From NCBI GenBank assembly GCA_963930655.1, contig OZ005612.1:8003001-8067000 (forward strand): a stretch of 64,000 bases of DNA, given 5' to 3'. Source of the DNA: Myrica gale. Its lineage: Eukaryota > Streptophyta > Magnoliopsida > Fagales > Myricaceae. The notes below the pieces were generated by a model. That model was not told where the DNA came from. It worked only from the letters and a program-made list of their open reading frames with translations, and made no database searches. This document shows, piece after piece, positions 33,229-44,606 of the stretch (positions are counted from its first letter, which is position 1; the number at the start of each line of letters is the position of its first letter). A program made the position numbers and the translations under genes.

Positions 33229-33399
33229 CTTGTAGAGATTCTTGTGTTTGTTGTAAAATATTTTTAATCAATGATGAAGTATATTTTGTTTTATTATCCT
33301 TGTTCTTTAAGTTTTTACGTCTAATGAATTATAATTATTAAAAAAAAATTGTATTACCTATTAAAAAAACATGTATAGGAAAATATAGGAAAAAAATTA

Positions 33400-33712
33400 G
33401 TGGTCTTTTAAAAATGCTGGCAAAAAAAATTGAGCTAACCTATAGCATCGTTTTTAAAAACGCTGCTAAAAATATGTAGTAGCGTTCTTGAAATGCTGCA
33501 AGAAAGCCATTATTTTCGGTTAAGGTCTATAGTGCGGTCACGACCGCCGCTATTGACCCGAGATCTTCACTAGCGGTTGCGAAAACCGCCGCTATATGAC
33601 CCCCACTATAGACCCGAGATCTTAACTAGCGGTTGCGAAAACCGCCGCTATAGCCTACTAAAGCTTTAGCAGTGGTTTCCAACCGCCGCTAAAGGTCAAT
33701 TTTTTTGTAGTG
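33400..33712 (+). mobile_element. CACTA element right end (different family)
   Basis: The segment ends TTTTTTTGTAGTG at 33712, a CACTA terminus in reverse complement. It carries subterminal repeats: ACTAGCGGTTGCGAAAACCG occurs twice in 56-bp units (33555-33610 and 33611 onward), together with AACCGCCGCTA words. No left end or transposase is seen; the solo LTR lies shortly upstream, so the element is truncated or was split. Confidence 0.7.
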
Positions 33713-34123
33713 GGTGTTGTTTTATTTTAATAGATTATATGCTAGGTGAAATTAGGACTTATATATAATTCTAAGGAGATCTAGTGGTGATCAGATCCTA
33801 GTTCTACTGTTATATAATGTAGATGTAACTATGTGAGTAACACTACATCCCGCAGGGTATCGTAACAGAATCTGGGAGAGATTAAGATGAACCTTTACAA
33901 ACATCTTTTCGTTTCATCTTTTTAATTGTCAAACTTTAGCCATCTGAATCTAGCACACATCCAATGGGACATGGTGTACTGATGTGAATTAGATTGAACA
34001 ATTATACTGTAGACTATTCATTTTAATATTTATTTTTTTCTGATGGATAGTAAAAGTTTCAAAAGTGTTATAGATTCGATATATATCTATCTTTCTTTCT
34101 CTAATTTCTACTGACAAATGCAG
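33713..34123. other. Sequence upstream of the PGG pseudogene exon, probably intron
   Basis: No exon is recognised. The stretch ends in a pyrimidine-rich tract and ATGCAG, a plausible splice acceptor for the relic exon that follows. Confidence 0.4.
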
Positions 34124-34709
34124 GAGGTGGAGTGTTATGCATCCCAAGGTTAAGGACGCTAGAAATCATGATGGTTTGCCTCCTTGAGAATTATTTACAA
34201 AGAACCACAAGGACACGGTGGGTAAGGGAGAGAAATGGATGAATGACACAGCAACTTCTTGTACAGTGGTTGAGGCTCTTATTATTACCATTGTGTTTGA
34301 TATAGCTTTTTCAGTTTTAGGTGGTAACGACCAAAATACAGGCGTTTCTATGTTTTCAAATGAGAAAATGTTTTAGCTCTTCATAATATCGGATGGTTTG
34401 TCCCTCTTTTTTTTCATAACATCAGTCTTGATATTTTTAGGAATTCTCACTTCACATTATGCAGAAAATGATTTCTTTGAGTTTTTGGCGAGGAAGATGA
34501 TTATTGGTCTCTCCATCCTTTTCGTCTCTACTGTAACCATGATAGTAATTTTTTCTGCTACTCTTTCAATCATGTTACGTAGCCACTCGTGGATAATTCT
34601 TTCTGTCTTTGGTTTGGCTAACATTCCAGTGACCCTCTTTGTATTGTTGCAATTTCCCCTTCTTATTGATATGCATGTCCATTTCAACTTATGGATCACA
34701 CATATTTGA
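34124..34709 (+). pseudogene. Ankyrin-repeat/PGG-domain membrane protein, last-exon relic
   Basis: The exon reads VMHPKVKDARNHDGL, then LFTKNHKDTVGKGEKWMNDT, VVEALIITIVFDIAFSV, GGNDQNTGVSMF and a long hydrophobic C-terminus. This is the PGG domain of plant ITN1/ACD6-type ankyrin proteins, normally plasma-membrane proteins with several C-terminal helices. Stops interrupt it at 34185-34187 (TGA) and 34374-34376 (TAG). The first bases after the acceptor (GAG GTG GAG) are one base out of frame with the rest. Downstream of the second stop the frame is open to 34709 with at least three predicted membrane segments. The ankyrin repeats are absent. It is therefore a decayed gene fragment; an in-frame ATG at 34398 could only give the last helices. 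Confidence 0.88.
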
Positions 34710-34909
34710 TAGGAAAAATGTAACCTTTATTTTAATTTGTTCTTTACAATAAACATTGTACCATGTGTGTGTAAATTAATGTTCAATAATGATTATACAA
34801 GCCACAGTTGAGTTTTTTTTTCTATACTTTCTATAAGGAGGATTGATGAATTCCCAACTCGCTTATATTGTCTAACTTCAGATTAATTTATTCTAGTTTC
34901 CTATTATTG

Positions 34910-35320
34910 GACACAGGAGTGGTCAACATAGAGTTTTGAAATTCAAATCAATTTTTGGTATGATTTCGAATAGTCATGGGTCATTGAAAAGTTCTATGTT
35001 TCTCGGTGTCAATGTATCAAACAATGTAATTTAGAGTTTTCAAGAAAACAACTATGATAAAATTGAAGGTCTAGCAACAAGTTCCAATGTGTTACAAAAC
35101 TTTGGACAAATTTCTATTTTAATTAATCTCTTCTGGCTTATCAACATGCCTTCATTTCTTGAAGAGTATTTTATATTTCGTGATTAATATTTTGTGAGAT
35201 CTAATTTTTAATTATCTATATTTGGGGGTTATTCCAAATTAGACTACATATATATACCCAATTACTATTAAAAGAAATCTCAAATTATTGAGTATTTTCA
35301 TTAATTAAGCCTTAAGCTTT
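34910..35320. repeat. Dispersed repeat, copy 1 (other copy at 45875-46260)
   Basis: Shared ordered words with the second copy include GAATAGTC, ATTGNAAAGTTCTA, GACNAATTTCTATNTTAATTA, GTTATTCCAA/GTTCCAA and TAAATTGAGCCTT-like ends. Divergence is high (perhaps 70% identity by eye). It follows the PGG relic here but lies in gene-free DNA at the other site, so it is probably an old non-coding transposon. Confidence 0.5.
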
Positions 35321-35331
35321 GGAAGTACAAT

Positions 35332-37142
35332 CACTACAAGAAATATGATATGCAGCGACAAATTCACCACACGCAGACCAATTTTTGGTAGCTAAAAATA
35401 TCTTTTTAGCAACTAAACAAAATTTTTGTCGCTAGAAGATGATTTTAGCGACGACGTTATCAGCTACATGCGAAATGATATTGCTAAAAATATGTTTGTT
35501 GCGACGAACAATGACATTTTCTCGCTAAACATGTCTTTTGCGATGGAAATTTTATCTGGTCGCTAAAAACGTTATTAGCTATGAACTCAATTGCGTGGCT
35601 AGAAATACCTGTTGCCACAAAAATTTTATTTTTGTCGTTAAAGATGTTAGATGCGTCGCTAGAAGTAAAGGACATGATTGTCTTTTACTTAGTGTTGCCC
35701 TAACCTACGTTTTAACCCTTCGTCTCCACTTCCACGACTCTGCCCTCTCTCTCTCTCAGAATGAAGAAAATTTCGTCTTCCACTTCCACGACTCCCTCTG
35801 CCCTCGAACATTAATAAGCTGGTCAAGCAGATCCGTAAGGAGTACATCCACGAGGTCGAGCTCATGCGCCTCCTTGAAACACCTCCTTCCTCTCTTTGAT
35901 AGCTTTCGAATTCCTTTCTCGAAATCCCTCCCACTCAGTTTCGAAATCGACTTCACTGTGTTAATTCGAGCTTTTTGAAGGTCCAGATCTTTTTCCGGTT
36001 CATTTCGAGCCGATTAGGGTTTTTTGTGATTTCTTTATTCGGCGGGTTTGTCAATACTATGCTTTTGCTTATGGATTCTTGTTGTGTTTAATCAGGATGT
36101 GGGTAAGATGATGAATCAAGGAGGTAGTACTGAGACCATATCCCCTTGAGGTAATTCCGAGGCACTATTGCTTCCCAGTATTCTCTGTTTTAGTAGTGTG
36201 AGTTTAACTGTAATGGTTTATTTGGAATTATCATCACTGGTTGACTTATTGAGCAAATTTCTTTCTCCTTAAGATCTTTAAAAAGCTAGTTGTCTTATTT
36301 TGAGAGCTTTTGATGGCTTATCAACATAAGTAGCAATGACCGAAGTTTTATATTATGGGCTTTTAGTCGTCGTAACCTAAATGTCTCAGTTGATTTGTCG
36401 ACAGTATTAATTTATTGTTCCCGGGACCATTAGTTCTTGTTGTCTGGTACATCGAAAGAAAAAGAATAAGCAGATCCCTTTTTATTGGTTATGGCTGCGA
36501 AAGAAAAACAATAAGCAGATCCCTTTTAGCTGATTATCATAAGAAGAATAAGTTCATGGATTTCCAAGTTTAATATGAGGTCCCAAACAAAGTCGACACT
36601 TATTGTTTCTTATGCATTGTTCATTTTTTAGTTTTGATTTTGCATTTGGAGTGCTTATGAATTGGTTCCCTACAATGTTTACGAATTGTTCATTTTTGTA
36701 CCATACTAATTGGTTATGTTTTAGTTCTGTTTTTCAGTTTTGAGTTTTGATTTTGCATTTGGAGACTATTGAGGTTGACAAAATCTTGTATTTTGTTATC
36801 TTTAAAAGATATCTTGTGTTATCTTTTGTTTTGTTATCAGAGGTTGGCAGAATTGTGTTATCTTGTGTTTTGACGTGCTTTCTAAACTATGTATTGTTCA
36901 TTTGGTGCAGGATTTTTCAACAGCAAAGAGTAGTTCTAGTCTTAGGTCATAGCGTTGAGAGCAACGAGATGTGGCTTGTTTTTTTGTACTCCCTAGTACA
37001 CCTGTAGTTAAATTTTTTGCTTCCATGTACCTAGATTTGTTTGGCTTCTGTTGTATTTTAATTTCCTTGTGTTGGTAATGTGGAGATAGTTATATGAATA
37101 CTGATTTGTATCTGTTCGAAGAGCTTTTAGCGACAATGTCAA
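35332..37142 (+). mobile_element. CACTA element left end with GC-rich, transcript-like insert
   Basis: The terminus CACTACAAGAAATATG at 35332 is followed by about 340 bp of TAGCGACG/TCGCTAAAA motifs in both orientations, typical subterminal repeats. Between about 35690 and 37000 the style changes to CT-rich leader, a short coding-like piece (35810-35899) and intron-like DNA. A last GCTTTTAGCGACAATGTC at about 37126 hints at the right subterminal region, but no TTGTAGTG end was found. It is read as a non-autonomous or truncated CACTA that may have captured host sequence. Confidence 0.6.
35810..35899 (+). pseudogene. Possible captured exon fragment, unidentified
   Basis: About 30 codons are open with charged, helix-like composition, containing KLVKQIRKEYIHEVELMRLL, and with GC-rich codons unlike the surroundings. 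It ends in TGA. I do not recognise the source gene. It could be a host exon fragment carried by the CACTA element; chance is the alternative. Confidence 0.35.
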
Positions 37143-37741
37143 AACCATAACGGACCACTCTAGACTTTATTGTCAAAACCAAAAGAATTTCCAGCCTGAG
37201 AGGATGAAAACCTAGATAGAAATGAGTGAAAATGAATTGTCGGACAACCGTGGGTATTTAAAATCCGATGTTAGTGGTCCACTGGGATTTGTACCGGTTG
37301 CATCCGGAAGATCATTAAGATACTGGTTCCATCAGCTCCTCGTAGCGGCTGCAACCACTTAAAACAAATCCATCAAAAAAAAATTGAAGGCTTACGATTG
37401 AAATGTTGGAATTATCTAATAGTATCGAGACTTGTATTAGGTAGCACCCAAAAATCAAACAAATGATCGAAAAATCAAGAAAAACTTATGGAAATTCATC
37501 CAAACAAAAAATAACGGCAAATTGTCTTCCAACAATTATTAATACATGAGAAAACATCCAAAAGAACAATAATTAAACGTGAAAACATTTGGAGGTTTTT
37601 ATAGATTATAACTTAGAGTATTAAATAACTACCATATTGAAATGGTATCGGAGTGACTAACGAGGATTCGAGAGTCCATTGTGATTACGTTAGTAGCTCA
37701 TTGAGTGGGTTTGTACCGACCCCTTCGCTACTAATAACAAT
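37143..37741. other. No gene; flank of the copia relic
   Basis: AT-rich sequence without supported coding. GGGATTTGTACCGGTTGC (about 37281) and GGGTTTGTACCGACCCC (about 37707) form a weak direct repeat downstream of the copia pol end. They could belong to LTR or 3' leader remnants. Confidence 0.35.
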
Positions 37742-38795
37742 TTAAAGGTTATTTGCATCCAAAAATCCTAAGTTCCTTCTAAGCACACAAAAGCGATCAT
37801 TATTTAAGGGTTCTGTGAAAATATCAACCAACTGATCATTTGTGCTGACAAATTCGAGTGAGATATCTCCTTTTTGTATATGGCCTCTCAAGAAGTGATG
37901 TCTAACTTCTATATGTTCAGTCCTTAAATATTGAATAGGATTCTTGGATAGATTTATGACACTCGTGTTATCACATCTAATGGGGATGTGATCAAACATT
38001 AAACTTAATCTTTAAGACTTTGTGCTATCCATAAACTTGAGCACAACAATTACCGGTGGCTATATTCAGCCCCGGCTGTTGATAAAGAAATTGAATTTTG
38101 CTTCTTACTTGACCAATAAACCGAAGAAGAAGAAAGTGACCAAGTGTCACTTGTGCGTTTTCTCTATATTTTACAACCAGCAAAATTAGCATATAAAAAG
38201 CTAATCAAAATCAAGGTGTGTGCCTTTAGAATATCAAAGTCCTAAATTTATGGTATCAAGCAAATAGTGAAAATTTCATTTAATGGCACAAAGACGAGAT
38301 TCTTTTGGACAAGACTAAAACGAGCACATAAGCAAACATTAAACATAATATCGGATATACTTGCAGTTCAATAAAGATAGTCAATCATACCTCGATATTT
38401 AGTGTTGTCCACTTTCCCTCTGTTTTAATCCGCATCAAGTTTCAAAGATGTACTAATGGGAGTCTTCGAGGGCATTTTCCAAGCTAAATCTCTTCAATAC
38501 GTCTTCACATACTTGGATTGATTTATGAAGATCTCATTTTTACCTTGCTTAATTTGAAGTCGAAGAAAGAAGTTTAACTCTCTCATCATATTCATTTCGA
38601 ACTCTTTTCGCATACATATAGAGAATTCCTCACAAAGCAACTCATTAGTAGCAAAAATAATATCATTAAGATATATTTGAACAAACAATAAATCATTATT
38701 TTTTGTCTTTGTGAAAAGTCTAGTGTCTTTTTTTACCTATAGAGAAGCTATTTTCAACAAGAAAAATTTTAAGCCTATCATACCATGCTCCTAAT
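37742..38795 (-). pseudogene. Ty1/copia reverse transcriptase-RNase H relic
   Basis: On the minus strand the order is RT then RNase H. Near 38795-38740 broken RT sequence precedes the open stretch 38688-38494 with VQIYLNDIIFATNE, KEFEMNMMRELNFFLRLQIK and INQSKY. Farther on, KKQNSISLSTAGAEY (about 38100) marks the RNase H start. The stretch 37999-37742 reads PIRCDNTSVINLSKNP, RTEHIEVRHHFLRGHIQKGD and DIFTEPL, the usual copia pol end. The middle is full of stops. In the catalytic motif the first Asp of YVDD is replaced by Asn (YLND). No gag, integrase or LTR was identified. It is an old, dead fragment. Confidence 0.9.
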
Positions 38796-39310
38796 AAAAA
38801 AAATCATTCCACAACCTTGCAGTTATGGTCCCATCATGGGAAGCATAGAGAAAGATGGTTAGGGAAAAAAAAAGGGAGACATATCACGAAAGAGGTATGC
38901 AAATACGCTGATTATTGAGTAAGCTTAGAAATTGTGATTAAGAACTAACTTAAGCATAAGCATAGGAGATCTCATTCCCTCTCGGAAGGGAAAAGCTCAT
39001 AGTTGTGTGTGCTGGTAGGCCACTGCGAGGAGAATCGAAGTTTTTATCAAGTGTGAACAGTTGGTTGAAGGGTAGACAAAATCACTGATTTCACCGGAGT
39101 TGATCATTAATTTTTAAGTTTTTATTTTTATTTTCTTCTTACCATTTATTATCAATGAACGGAAAGATAATAATAGTGTTTTCTCTTGCTTTAGCATAGT
39201 GGCAATTTTTTTCAAAGAAAATGTTAATACATGCGGAAAGAAAAAATCAAGTATATATTCTTATATTACGAGGAAGTACGATACCTCACGGGAAACTCCG
39301 AAATAACATA
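38796..39310. other. Intergenic sequence, no gene
   Basis: Nothing coding is supported. The stretch leads to the MITE just upstream of NDUFB7. Confidence 0.4.
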
Positions 39311-39510
39311 GGCTGTGTTTGCGTTGTAAAATTTTATTCTTCCTAAAATTTTACCACAATAAAATATTACAATATAACATATCTCTCCTCCATCAAATCA
39401 TTACTTTTCACAAAAAAAATATATAAAAAAATTACCTCTCTTCACTTTTTTCACTAAACTCAATACCTAAAATTTTAACAACACTAAAATTTTACGAAAC
39501 AAACTCACCC
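39311..39510. mobile_element. MITE in the NDUFB7 promoter region (family also at 52895-53024)
   Basis: Ends form a 26-bp imperfect inverted repeat: GGCTGTGTTTGCGTTGTAAA on the left and GGGTGAGTTTGTTTCGTAAA as reverse complement of the right, both followed by ATTTTA. The copy at 52895-53024 shares both ends and words such as AACAACACTAAAATTTTAC. The end type is like Tourist/PIF-Harbinger MITEs. The expected 3-bp duplication is not clear. Confidence 0.7.
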
Positions 39511-39555
39511 ACAGTGGGCATTGGTAACTTGTATGGTAACGATCTAACCAAAGCC

Positions 39556-39568
39556 GCCCAAAAGCCCA
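39556..39568 (+). promoter_or_regulatory. Pair of site II (TGGGC/GCCCA) motifs upstream of NDUFB7
   Basis: GCCCA occurs at 39556-39560 and 39564-39568 in AGCCGCCCAAAAGCCCAAAG, about 180 bases before the ATG. Site II motifs are known to drive nuclear genes for oxidative phosphorylation in plants through TCP factors, which suits this gene. Confidence 0.6.
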
Positions 39569-39748
39569 AAGGCCACTGGGGTGTGTATATCCCGTCTGAA
39601 AGCCTCGAGCAAACCCATTGCTTCTTTTTTTTTTGAACAAAACCCATTGGTCATTGCCCGGCAGACAACACAAAGGAAGTGATCGGAGTAGAACCACACA
39701 GACGTAAAGATTCCCCAGAAGAAACAGAAGTCGAAGTTTCCCGGAGCC

Positions 39749-40042
39749 ATGGAGGTGGAGGGATCGTCGAAGAAAATGATTGCAACACAAGCCGAGATGG
39801 TGGAGGCCAGGGTGCCCATTCCTTACAGAGACCAGTGCGCCCACCTTCTGATCCCTCTCAACAAATGCCGGCAGGCCGAGTTCTACCTCCCCTGGAAGTG
39901 CGAGACCGAGCGCCACTCCTACGAGAAGTGCGAGTACGAGCTCGTCATGGAGCGGATGCTCAAGATGCAGAAGATCCGTGAAGAAGAGGCGAAATTGAAG
40001 CAGCCCATTTCTCTTATTCCCAGTACTGCCAACGCTTCTTAG
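39749..40042 (+). CDS. NDUFB7: NADH dehydrogenase (ubiquinone) 1 beta subcomplex subunit 7, complex I B18 subunit
   Basis: A 97-residue protein in one exon, an accessory subunit of mitochondrial complex I in the membrane arm, facing the intermembrane space. It has the twin CX9C (CHCH) pattern: Cys30/Cys40 (CAHLLIPLNKC) and Cys51/Cys61 (CETERHSYEKC), which form two disulfides through the Mia40 import route. Before this lies the conserved RVPIPYRDQC segment; after it the basic helix KCEYELVMERMLKMQKIREE. The length fits plant family members (about 100 residues). The ATG at 39749 is the first in frame after a 5' leader and gives the expected short N-terminus with no cleavable presequence, as is usual for Mia40 substrates. 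The frame is intact and GC-richer than its surroundings. Site II motifs lie upstream and a MITE just before those. Confidence 0.97.
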   Translation: MEVEGSSKKMIATQAEMVEARVPIPYRDQCAHLLIPLNKCRQAEFYLPWKCETERHSYEKCEYELVMERMLKMQKIREEEAKLKQPISLIPSTANAS

Positions 40043-43000
40043 GCGGACAAATTGCAAATGGGTTGGCGAATCTGAATCCTGTAATTCTCTGTTTCACCTT
40101 GACCTGTTTTACCCCGTTTTTAATTCATGGGTTTATTTTGTTTTGTAGGTTTTTCATGATCTAGGGATTGTTATGAAATTTATGGAGTTTTATTTGTGGA
40201 GTCTATTCGTTGATGGGTTAATGGTTTACCTGTGGAGTTTGTTTGGTCATTTATGGTTGCCTTCTATTGCATTTTCGAATGCTATCCTTAGATGCGGCAG
40301 GGATTATTTTTTTAATCTGTAGTGTGATTCTTAGTTCAATGTGATGGTTTTAAAGGAAGATTACTTTCGTTTCTTCTTCAATGTTTGCTTTGTTTCCACC
40401 TCTTTTGTCATAAGTTCGTGATAATTTGTTGATTGAAATTAGTGAAAGAAGTCCAAGTACGCTTGTATGGAACGTGTGGTATGTGGTTTACATGTAACCA
40501 AGTGTTGAGTGTAGTGCACAGAAAGATATTGTTATCTTACGCATATCAGTGACGTGTAATTGCTTATATATAAATAGATGATATTATCAGTAGATAGCAA
40601 TCACTAGAATTGGAGATCAAATGAGGTGGTTTAACTAGGTGCAGTGAAAATGAAAAATTGTGTTGTTTAGGTGTAACATCCTAGAGGTTGAACATGTTGA
40701 GCTGGAAGACCAACCAACGCATGCACTTTGTTCAAGTGAAAAGACATGTTGAAATTTAGGTACTAGGTTTTTGCTGTTCTCATACAACAGGTCTGCAGTC
40801 GTTTGGATTCTGAAACTATTGCTAAGAGATTTTTGCATATTTAGGTGTCATCATAAAATGTTTGAGTTAGAAAAATCCTACAAATATCATGTTTGTAGGA
40901 AAAGGATGTAATGATTGCAATTATATGCTGGCTTACATTTTCTTAAAATGCATCCATAGAGGATGTTCTTTGGTAGCAATGACGTAGTTGGACTTAATCT
41001 GTGGGCTATATAAATCATGAGTTATAGTTGCACGAAGCTATTCCTTTTCACTACGTTAAACATTATTAGATTGAGTCAAGTTCGAGCTTGGGTTGTACTT
41101 AGTTGCCTTGAGCTTGTACAGCTAGAAGTTGAACTTAACTTGGCCCAATTTTAATTTTTTTAAGAGATATGTAAAATCTGATTGTTAAAGTAGGCAGTGG
41201 TGATCAGCCTTAAAGTTCTTACAATTAGTGATTACATCAATTGGAAAAAGATCTTAGTGGAAACAATGTAAGAAGCTTTTTTAGAAACAGAATTAAACCA
41301 AAATTTATGTTCGAGTTAGCTGGACGTCAGCTGCAACAACGAACCTGACTAGTTCAACTGTGACCCGCTGCATAAAACAGCTGGTTGTGTCCCACAATCA
41401 TTGAAAAACTTCCTAAACCTGCTTGACTTACTCAAGATCAACCCAATGATCTGCATGTCATACCTCTCTTGGTTGACGAAATCCCGGCAGGGTTGGGCAC
41501 CTCTTGCACGCGCTAGCATTGTTTTGCTACAAGGCATAAGCGCAACATCAATCTAAGCAGGCAGTCCACCCCTCCATCTTTAAAGCCTCAACCCCCTAAT
41601 CTTCGAACTTCCAAATCTCCATCCGCCCAGTATTAGGATGCCACCGTGAGGAGATCAAATGTGAGATTCTTCTGCTATCCCCCCCCCACGGGGTCTTGAG
41701 CTCTTTTTGTGATGTCAGTCGGATGCTGTTGCTTGGCAGCACCACAATTTTTACTAACATCCCAGGGTAATGTCTGGGTGGTGCATGTCAAAGCAGGAGT
41801 GATTAGCAGGTCGTACCTATAGTTTTGGTCCAACACTACCCATGAATGTAGTCAATTATCCATCGCTTCTAATAGTTGTCATTCTTGAATACTTCTACTT
41901 GATAAGTTATGTCTGCATGTCCAACCTGATGCTTTGCACTTTAAGTGTGCGCAGGTACGCTTCTAATGACACATCAGTCTATCTGAGAGCTGCTTTTAAA
42001 TGAATCTACATTCTTGAATTAGTAAAACGAGGAAAGTGCATTTTTAAAAACTTAGCGCATTGTAAAAAAGCGCCCATTGTGTATTAGGTCCGCTTGATTA
42101 CATGGACTTTACTTTCGGATATGAGGCATTTTTTCATAGCAGTCAGCTCTTTATACGCATCCATGCGCACTTTTAATGACACTGCTCTCAGACTGGTCTC
42201 TCTGTCCCTCTCTCTCTCTTCGTCGATATGCAGAAGAATATCAAATGGAACCCATTGGCCGCTTATTACACTTTCCAGGTGATGACTCAAGGCCATGTAT
42301 TTGTTGATGGTAATCAAGCTTGCACCTCCGAGGCTGTAGACATTCATCTGCTTTAGGGGCCGTATGGGAAGTAGTGCATATGAACCTTGTGCACCTTATG
42401 GATCACTTGTTCTTATTACCGTTACATTTCCCTTTTCAATAGTGTCTCTTCTCCATCTCTATGCTTGTCCTTCTCCATGGTTTCATTAAGATTAAAATCT
42501 GTACTTATTGACATATTGTTAGGATGTTTCAGAGGGAGGTAGACTGCGATAGATGAATTTTTGTGGTTGGAAGGTTTGATCTTTGATGGAGATTCTAATT
42601 ATGTCAGATTAAGTGAAGGTGAATTACTAGATGTTGTGAACCAAGCCTGCATCTATAGTTCTGCTCAAAGGAAATTCTGTGATTTATTAAAATACCTTCT
42701 CAAAAATACCCTTATTTTACAATGCCTTTTTTTTTGGAAATTCACCCAGAACATAAGGTGCTATTTTCTCGATACTGGTCGATAGATGCTACAGCTTTGA
42801 TGGAGTGGGCTTGGTGAAAAATAGGGGAGTGATTTTTGGGCAGCTTCCATTGACTTCTATTATTGTTGGGATGTTGTGCAGCAAGTATAGTAACCTCGTC
42901 AATGGAAGTACCTATGCTCTATGCTAGTTTAATTGAGCTCCCACAAGAGACAAATTACATAGAGGTTTTCCTTTACCCATCATATCCAAGCAATGTCCTC

Positions 43001-44586
43001 ACGGAATAATTGGGGGAAGAAAGATACTTCTCTCGCTATTACTTCACACGTAGTGTGCAGTTGGAGGGCTCCTGCCAAAATGTTGTCTCTTGTTTTTTTT
43101 AAAGGAATGCCAGTGAACTATAAGGCGATAATGACAATACCATAGGAGTGCCGAAAATTTATCAGTTTGAATTGAAGAATGGAACTGGCCTAGATCTTTG
43201 GCAGATATATCAGGGACTGGTCTGTTCTGATCAACTTTTAGAAGAGAAGTTCAGAATCCCGTTCATAGGATTGACTAGAAACTTTAGAAATGTATGGATA
43301 AATTGTAATTGTTAACCTGAAAACATTTTGGAGCTCAGACAGAAAATATGGTAGCAAACTCTCAGAAGATACCTTTTTTTAGAATAAATTATTTCGGAGA
43401 ACAGTCAGGTAGACGAACTAAAATTGCAGATAAGAGATTAGCCTTCATGCTTTTTCTGCCCTTGATATCATCCGTTAGGAAACTAAAAAGATATTCTATA
43501 AATATTAGAATCTTATTGAGCTCAGTTTTAACATTGCATTATCTTTTAGGTTTTTGGCAAGAACTCCTATTTTTCTCTGGGTCACACCAGTTGAAAAATG
43601 AGATTCAATTACCTGAAGCTCGATTGATGCCTAAAGTTTTGTGTTTTAATAGCACCTACTTCAGGGGTTATTTCATGATCTCTAATTGCATGGACACAAT
43701 CTATCATTTGTGGGTTACTTCAGGGGTTTATTTCGTGGATTATTTCAAAAGGGTTGCTTTAGTTGGGTACATTTTAGAGGGCAAGAACAAAAGACTGCAT
43801 CTCTCTCTCTAGCATGTCTTGGATTCCGACTTTCTGGAGTCTGTCGACGAAAGAAAGGAAAGGAAAGAATGAGGCGGTTGCCTCACTAAAATTCCTTGCA
43901 TCTAATGGCTGTGAATCTGTTCTTGCGGATGACTATTTTTTCAGCTGTCGGTTATATTTAGGTGCGTCTACTTATATTTCTTTTGCAACATTTTTTAACA
44001 TGAAACTCGTTATAATTTCTGGCAGGCATCTTCAAACTGCTCAGATGTGGATGGTCTGATAGTTTTTCACTGCTATTCATGAGAAGTTCAAAACTGCTGG
44101 TCCTGAGACCAATATGAGAGACTGTTTTCTATTTTGTTTTCCCTGTTGTTTCAGGAATATCCAAACCCTGTGTCAGCATTTGGAATAAAATTCACCATTA
44201 ACAGTGATTTCTGTTAGATATTTCAGCAGTTTTTTTTCCCTCAAGCTGTTTGGTGGTGACTTGGAAGAGGTAAACTTGCCTTTGATCTTGCACCAGGCGC
44301 ATTGTCTTGGCCAACTCAGATTTTGCTTCTAATTTTCACTTGATCTGGTTGGAAATGGAAAGGCCATTACTGTTTAAACATATCTTATGAAGTTTACTCA
44401 TGGAGGTTGGGCTTCTGAGATGGATAGAGTGGTTCGTGTAACCCTATTCATCTTCATCACTCCATTCGCAGTCGTTACCCCATTAGCAAGAGGACATCTC
44501 TCTATCTTCGTTTTTCGTATATGGGAAATTCAAATAGAACGAGTGACGAGAAAATCTCTCAATATAAGGAAAGAAAGAATTTATAA
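40043..44586. other. NDUFB7 3' UTR, then gene-poor sequence
   Basis: The first few hundred bases after TAG 40040-40042 probably form the 3' UTR. Beyond that I found open frames (for example 43348-43812, 154 codons), but their residues match no family and their composition is not coding-like. No transposon ends were recognised. A short C run (41681-41688) and a CT-rich stretch near 42195-42220 are present. Confidence 0.4.
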
Positions 44587-44606
44587 AAAATATATATATA
44601 TATATA
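44587..44606. repeat. TA dinucleotide microsatellite
   Basis: About nine TA units lie in intergenic DNA. Confidence 0.9.

Noticed and set aside
39467-40057. Minus-strand open frame of 196 codons
   Set aside because: It is the antisense shadow of NDUFB7, whose plus-strand reading has both CX9C motifs.
43348-43812. Open frame of 154 codons downstream of NDUFB7
   Set aside because: No family resemblance, low-information composition and no splice or promoter context.
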